A stretch of DNA of 64,000 nt from Streptomyces parvus (GTDB lineage: Bacteria > Actinomycetota > Actinomycetes > Streptomycetales > Streptomycetaceae), in assembly GCF_032121415.1 (NCBI RefSeq), contig NZ_CP135079.1, positions 5,456,001 to 5,520,000 of the forward strand. The letters are read 5' to 3'. Below are positions 60,942-64,000 of the stretch, piece by piece; the first letter of the stretch is position 1, and every line of letters begins with the position of its first letter. Both the position numbers and the translations under genes were made by a program. The notes under the pieces are model-generated. The model had not been told where the DNA came from. It saw only the letters and a program-made list of their open reading frames with translations, and ran no database searches.

Positions 60942-61019
60942 TTATCCACATTCGACTTCGTGTCCACAGATTTCCGATTTCCTCTGGCCTTACGGTGCGG
61001 TCTACCTCACTGTGGGTAA
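60942..61019. promoter_or_regulatory. Cluster of three DnaA-box-like 9-mers
   Basis: TTATCCACA (60942-60950), GTGTCCACA (60960-60968) and TGTGGGTAA (61011-61019, reverse complement TTACCCACA) lie within 78 bp in the AT-richer gap before the DUF6099 gene. No dnaA, dnaN or parB gene is visible nearby. They could be DnaA-binding or a coincidental promoter composition. Confidence 0.45.
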
Positions 61020-61060
61020 TGAATGAGGTGAGCGGGTTTTCGTACGGACGGGGGAGACAG

Positions 61061-61576
61061 ATGGAAGCGGAGCGACTCATCGAGGCGGGCCGGCGGGCTC
61101 TGGCCGACAGCCGGGGCGCGCTGGACGTCATGGCGGAGGCCTGGCAGGCGCAGGCGCTCGCCCGGGCGGTCGGCAGTCGGCTGGCGCTGTGCGGGCCGAT
61201 GGAATTACGGAGCGAGGCGCGGGCGCTGGGGGAGATCGGCGCCGGATGCTCGGCGCTGGACCATCCGACGGTGATCTCCGGCGGTGCCAGGGCCGCCCAG
61301 TTGTCGGGGATCGGCGAGGTCCGGCCGACCCTCGCCGGGCTCGCGCTGCTGCTCGGCGAGGCCGGGATCGCGCTGGTCGGGGTGGCCTGCGACACGGGGG
61401 AGGACGGGCTGTACTGGCAGTGCATCGAGGCCATGGACGCGGCGGACGAATCCCTGGACCGTGTGCACGGGATGCTGAGACGCCTGGCGGAGAGGGAGCG
61501 GGAGCCCGAGCGGGCGAGGGAGCGCGACGGCCCGTACGGCATACGCGGCCCCGCACCATCGGCCGCAGGGCCCTGA
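61061..61576 (+). CDS. DUF6099 family protein
   Basis: 171 residues; GGGGGAGA upstream of the ATG. MEAERLIEAGRRALADS, AEAWQAQALARAVGSRLAL, GVACDTGEDGLYWQCIEAMDAADES match the Streptomyces-specific DUF6099 family. An Arg/Glu-rich tail follows. Function unknown. Confidence 0.78.
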   Translation: MEAERLIEAGRRALADSRGALDVMAEAWQAQALARAVGSRLALCGPMELRSEARALGEIGAGCSALDHPTVISGGARAAQLSGIGEVRPTLAGLALLLGEAGIALVGVACDTGEDGLYWQCIEAMDAADESLDRVHGMLRRLAEREREPERARERDGPYGIRGPAPSAAGP

Positions 61577-61694
61577 GCGGAGGCCCGGGCTCTGAGGCGC
61601 TCCGAGGGGGCGGCGCCGGCTCCGATGAGGCAAGGCAGAGGTTCCGGGGGAGGCGGGGGCCGGGCGACGGCCTCCGGGAAGGCAGGATGGAGGC

Positions 61695-62618
61695 ATGGAT
61701 CTTCGCATCTTCACCGAGCCCCAGCAGGGGGCCGACTACGACACCTTGCTCAGCGTCGCCAAGGCCACGGAGGACCTGGGCTTCGACGCCTTCTACCGCT
61801 CCGACCACTATCTCCGCATGGGCGCCGGCGACGGTCTGCCCGGACCGACGGACGCCTGGATCACCCTGGCCGGACTGGCGCGCGAGACCCGGCGGATCCG
61901 GCTCGGCACGCTGATGACCGCCGGCACGTTCCGGCTCCCGGGAGTGCTCGCCATCCAGGTGGCCCAGGTCGACCAGATGTCCGGCGGCCGGATCGAACTG
62001 GGCCTGGGCGCGGGTTGGTTCGAGGAGGAGCACAAGGCCTACGGCATCCCGTTCCCGAAGGAGAAGTTCGGCCGCCTGGAGGAGCAGCTCGCGATCGTCA
62101 CCGGGTTGTGGGCGACGGAGGTCGGCAAGACCTTCAGCTACGACGGCACCTACTACCAGCTCACCGACTCGCCCGCTCTTCCCAAGCCCGCACAGGCCAA
62201 GGTGCCCGTCCTGATCGGCGGCCACGGGGCGACGCGCACCCCCCGCCTCGCCGCGCAGTACGCGGACGAGTTCAACATCCCGTTCGCCTCGCTGGAGGAC
62301 AGCGAGAAGCAGTTCGGCCGGGTCCGGGCCGCCGCGCAGGCGCACGGGCGCTCGCCGGACGACCTCGTGTACTCCAACGCGCTGATCGTCTGCACGGGCA
62401 AGGACGACGCCGAGGTCGCCCGGCGCGCTGCGGCCATCGGCAGGGATGTGGAGGAGCTCAAGGCGAACGGCCTGGCCGGATCGCCCGCCGAGGTGGTCGA
62501 CAAGATCGGCCGCTACGGCGCGATCGGCTCGTCGAGGATCTACCTCCAGATCCTCGACCTGGACGACCTGGACCATCTGGAACTGATCTCCTCGCGGATC
62601 CAGTCCCAGCTGACCTGA
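61695..62618 (+). CDS. LLM-class F420-dependent oxidoreductase
   Basis: 307 residues. Luciferase-like TIM barrel: DLRIFTEPQQGADYDTLL, DAFYRSDHYLRMG, RLGTLMTAGTFRLPGVLAIQVAQVDQMSGGRIELGLGAGWFEEEH (in parts), PVLIGGHGATRTPRLAAQYADEFN. The GLGAGWFEEEH block is typical of F420-dependent members. The substrate is unknown. The stop is followed by a short CTGAC repeat leading to the next gene. Confidence 0.87.
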   Translation: MDLRIFTEPQQGADYDTLLSVAKATEDLGFDAFYRSDHYLRMGAGDGLPGPTDAWITLAGLARETRRIRLGTLMTAGTFRLPGVLAIQVAQVDQMSGGRIELGLGAGWFEEEHKAYGIPFPKEKFGRLEEQLAIVTGLWATEVGKTFSYDGTYYQLTDSPALPKPAQAKVPVLIGGHGATRTPRLAAQYADEFNIPFASLEDSEKQFGRVRAAAQAHGRSPDDLVYSNALIVCTGKDDAEVARRAAAIGRDVEELKANGLAGSPAEVVDKIGRYGAIGSSRIYLQILDLDDLDHLELISSRIQSQLT

Positions 62619-62643
62619 CCTGACCTGACCTGAGGAGGCAGAG

Positions 62644-63585
62644 GTGGCCGCGAGCACGGGCATCACGCTCGCCGACGCGCTGGACGCCGGGCCCGTCCTG
62701 CTGGACGGCGGGCTCTCCAACCAACTGGAGGCGCAGGGCTGCGATCTGTCCGACGCGCTGTGGTCGGCGCGGCTCCTGGCCGAGGCGCCGGAACAGATCG
62801 AGGCCGCTCACCTCGCCTATCTCCGGGCCGGGGCGCGGGTGCTCATCACGGCCAGCTATCAGGCCACGTTCGAAGGGTTCGGGAGATACGGGATCGACCG
62901 GTCCGGGACCGAGACCCTGCTCGCCCGCAGTGTGGAGCTGGCTCGGGGCGCCGCCGACGCGGCGCGCCGGGCCGGTCCCGGGCGGGAGGCCTGGGTCGCC
63001 GCGTCGGTCGGACCGTACGGGGCGATGCTCGCGGACGGCAGCGAGTACCGGGGACGTTACGGGCTGAGCGTCCGGGAGCTGGAGCGTTTCCACCGCCCCA
63101 GGGTGGCGGCGCTCGCGGCTGCCGGGCCGGACGTCCTGGCGCTGGAGACGGTGCCGGACCTGGACGAGGCGGAGGCCTTGGTCCGGGTGGCCGAGGAGAC
63201 CGGACTGCCGTACTGGCTCTCCTACAGCGTGGCCCGTGGCCGGACTCGGGCGGGGCAGCCGTTGGAGGAGGCGTTCGCGGTGGCGGCCGGGCGGGCGTCC
63301 GTCCTCGCGGTCGGGGTCAACTGCTGTGACCCGGACGAGGCGCTGGCGGCGGTCGAGCAGGCGGTGGCGGTCACGGGCAGGCCGGCCGTGGTCTATCCGA
63401 ACAGCGGCGAGGGCTGGGACGCCGGAGCGCGGGGATGGACCGGGCGCGGCACCTTCGATCCGGGCCGGGTGCGGGCCTGGACGCGGGCCGGGGCCCGCCT
63501 CGTCGGGGGCTGCTGCCGGGTGGGTCCTGACCTCATGGCCGAGCTGGCCGGTCGACTGGAGGAGCCGGGAGAGCCGCAGCAGTAG
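62644..63585 (+). CDS. mmuM: Homocysteine S-methyltransferase
   Basis: 313 residues starting GTG with GAGGAGG upstream. S-methyltransferase TIM barrel: VLLDGGLSNQLEAQG, ITASYQATFEGF, ASVGPYGAMLADGSEYRG. Zinc cysteines are in GVNCCDP and GGCCRVGP. It transfers a methyl group from S-methylmethionine or SAM to homocysteine to give methionine. Confidence 0.9.
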   Translation: MAASTGITLADALDAGPVLLDGGLSNQLEAQGCDLSDALWSARLLAEAPEQIEAAHLAYLRAGARVLITASYQATFEGFGRYGIDRSGTETLLARSVELARGAADAARRAGPGREAWVAASVGPYGAMLADGSEYRGRYGLSVRELERFHRPRVAALAAAGPDVLALETVPDLDEAEALVRVAEETGLPYWLSYSVARGRTRAGQPLEEAFAVAAGRASVLAVGVNCCDPDEALAAVEQAVAVTGRPAVVYPNSGEGWDAGARGWTGRGTFDPGRVRAWTRAGARLVGGCCRVGPDLMAELAGRLEEPGEPQQ

Positions 63586-63641
63586 ACAAGCGGGACGAAA
63601 ATGCCTGGTGGGGGCAGGGGGTGAGGATCATACTCGGACAG

Positions 63642-64000
63642 GTGTTCCTGACAATCGGTACGACCGGCACCCAAGAGCGTCCCGCCACTGATCTGGGCTT
63701 CCTGCTGCACAAGCATCCCGACAAGGCGCAGGCGTTCTCCACCTCGCACGGCTCCGCCCACGTCTTCTACCCCGAGGCGTCCGCCGAGCGCTGCACGGCC
63801 GCACTCCTGCTGGAGGTGGATCCGGTGGCGCTCGTGCGGCGCGGCAAGGGCAAGGGCCGGGGAGGCGCGCCCGACGCGGCGCTCGCGCAGTACGTCAACG
63901 ACCGCCCCTACGCGGCGTCCTCGCTGCTGTCGGTCGCCCTCGCCGCCGTGTTCAAGTCCGCCCTCGGCGGGGTCTGCCGCGCCATGCCCGAGCGGGCGGA
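63642..64000 (+). CDS. hen1: 3'-terminal RNA ribose 2'-O-methyltransferase Hen1, partial
   Basis: The open frame runs off the window. From GTG 63642 it reads VFLTIGTTG, then PATDLGFLLHKHPDKAQAFSTSHGSAHVFYPEAS and YVNDRPYAASSLLSVAL, the N-terminal domain of bacterial Hen1 that precedes the methyltransferase. Bacterial Hen1 works with the repair enzyme Pnkp, usually encoded next door, to seal and protect cleaved RNAs. An in-frame GTG at 63621 is an alternative start. Confidence 0.85.
   Translation, partial: MFLTIGTTGTQERPATDLGFLLHKHPDKAQAFSTSHGSAHVFYPEASAERCTAALLLEVDPVALVRRGKGKGRGGAPDAALAQYVNDRPYAASSLLSVALAAVFKSALGGVCRAMPERA

Noticed and set aside
62610..62640. CTGAC pentamer repeat as a regulatory element
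   Set aside because: Four short copies overlapping the stop codon of the LLM oxidoreductase; simplest explanation is slippage.

Overview
The window is high-GC actinobacterial DNA and almost certainly chromosomal Streptomyces. It has dense GC-rich third codon positions and many GTG/TTG starts. Typical families are present: DUF3159, a SepF-like protein, two F420-linked enzyme families, DUF6099, a DmdR-type iron box and a CsoR box. No rRNA, tRNA or CRISPR array was seen.

Layout. 1-6.2 kb is a potassium-homeostasis neighbourhood: the end of KdpD, KdpE, two TrkA (RCK) proteins and a KimA-like potassium symporter. 6.4-7.7 kb is a TrmA/RumA-family RNA uracil methyltransferase. A genomic island of about 12.8 kb (7660-20503) is inserted in its 3' end, flanked by a 13-bp direct repeat. 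The displaced native 3' end survives at 20493-20555. The island ends with a tyrosine integrase that appears frameshifted.

The island cargo is the most interesting part. Its left end holds wreckage of defence-type genes: a pPIWI-RE C-terminus, an AlbA/Schlafen fragment and a frameshifted ORF. Next come a small membrane protein, a membrane-anchored Mrr-like nuclease, an EACC1 adaptor, a 1233-residue caspase-SF1 helicase fusion, and an overlapping vWA / PP2C phosphatase / protein kinase-HhH triad (TerY-P type). I read it as a phospho-regulated, caspase-armed, DNA-processing conflict system; the function is inferred.

20.6-25.4 kb is an amidase locus (MBL hydrolase, MFS exporter, AtzG-like subunit, amidase, TetR) with three similar operator-like sites. 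25.4-28.5 kb is a scrappy stretch: an IS5-type transposase remnant, SMI1, a histidine kinase tail, Crp, and a truncated cyclase-like protein. 28.5-35.4 kb is a poly-gamma-glutamate (PgsB/PgsC/CapA) cluster with an NlpC/P60 hydrolase and a HAMP sensor protein.

36.6-45.3 kb looks like a collagen-utilisation module. It holds a D-hydroxyproline dehydrogenase-type three-gene set, a DapA-like deaminase, a 4-hydroxyproline epimerase, a GntR regulator and a secreted M9 collagenase. Related sequence motifs lie upstream of the catabolic operon, the regulator and the collagenase. 45.3-52.2 kb carries a LysE exporter/MocR pair, an FeS photolyase-related protein, an XRE regulator/membrane protein pair, a CsoR-box-driven copper-type membrane protein and a frameshifted MarR. 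52.7-56 kb is a siderophore ABC importer under an iron box, without an ATPase gene. 56-64 kb is mostly ordinary chromosome: pyridoxamine-oxidase-like, DedA, SIS, DeoR, SepF-like, MazG-like, DUF6099, LLM oxidoreductase, homocysteine methyltransferase, and the start of an RNA-repair Hen1 methyltransferase.
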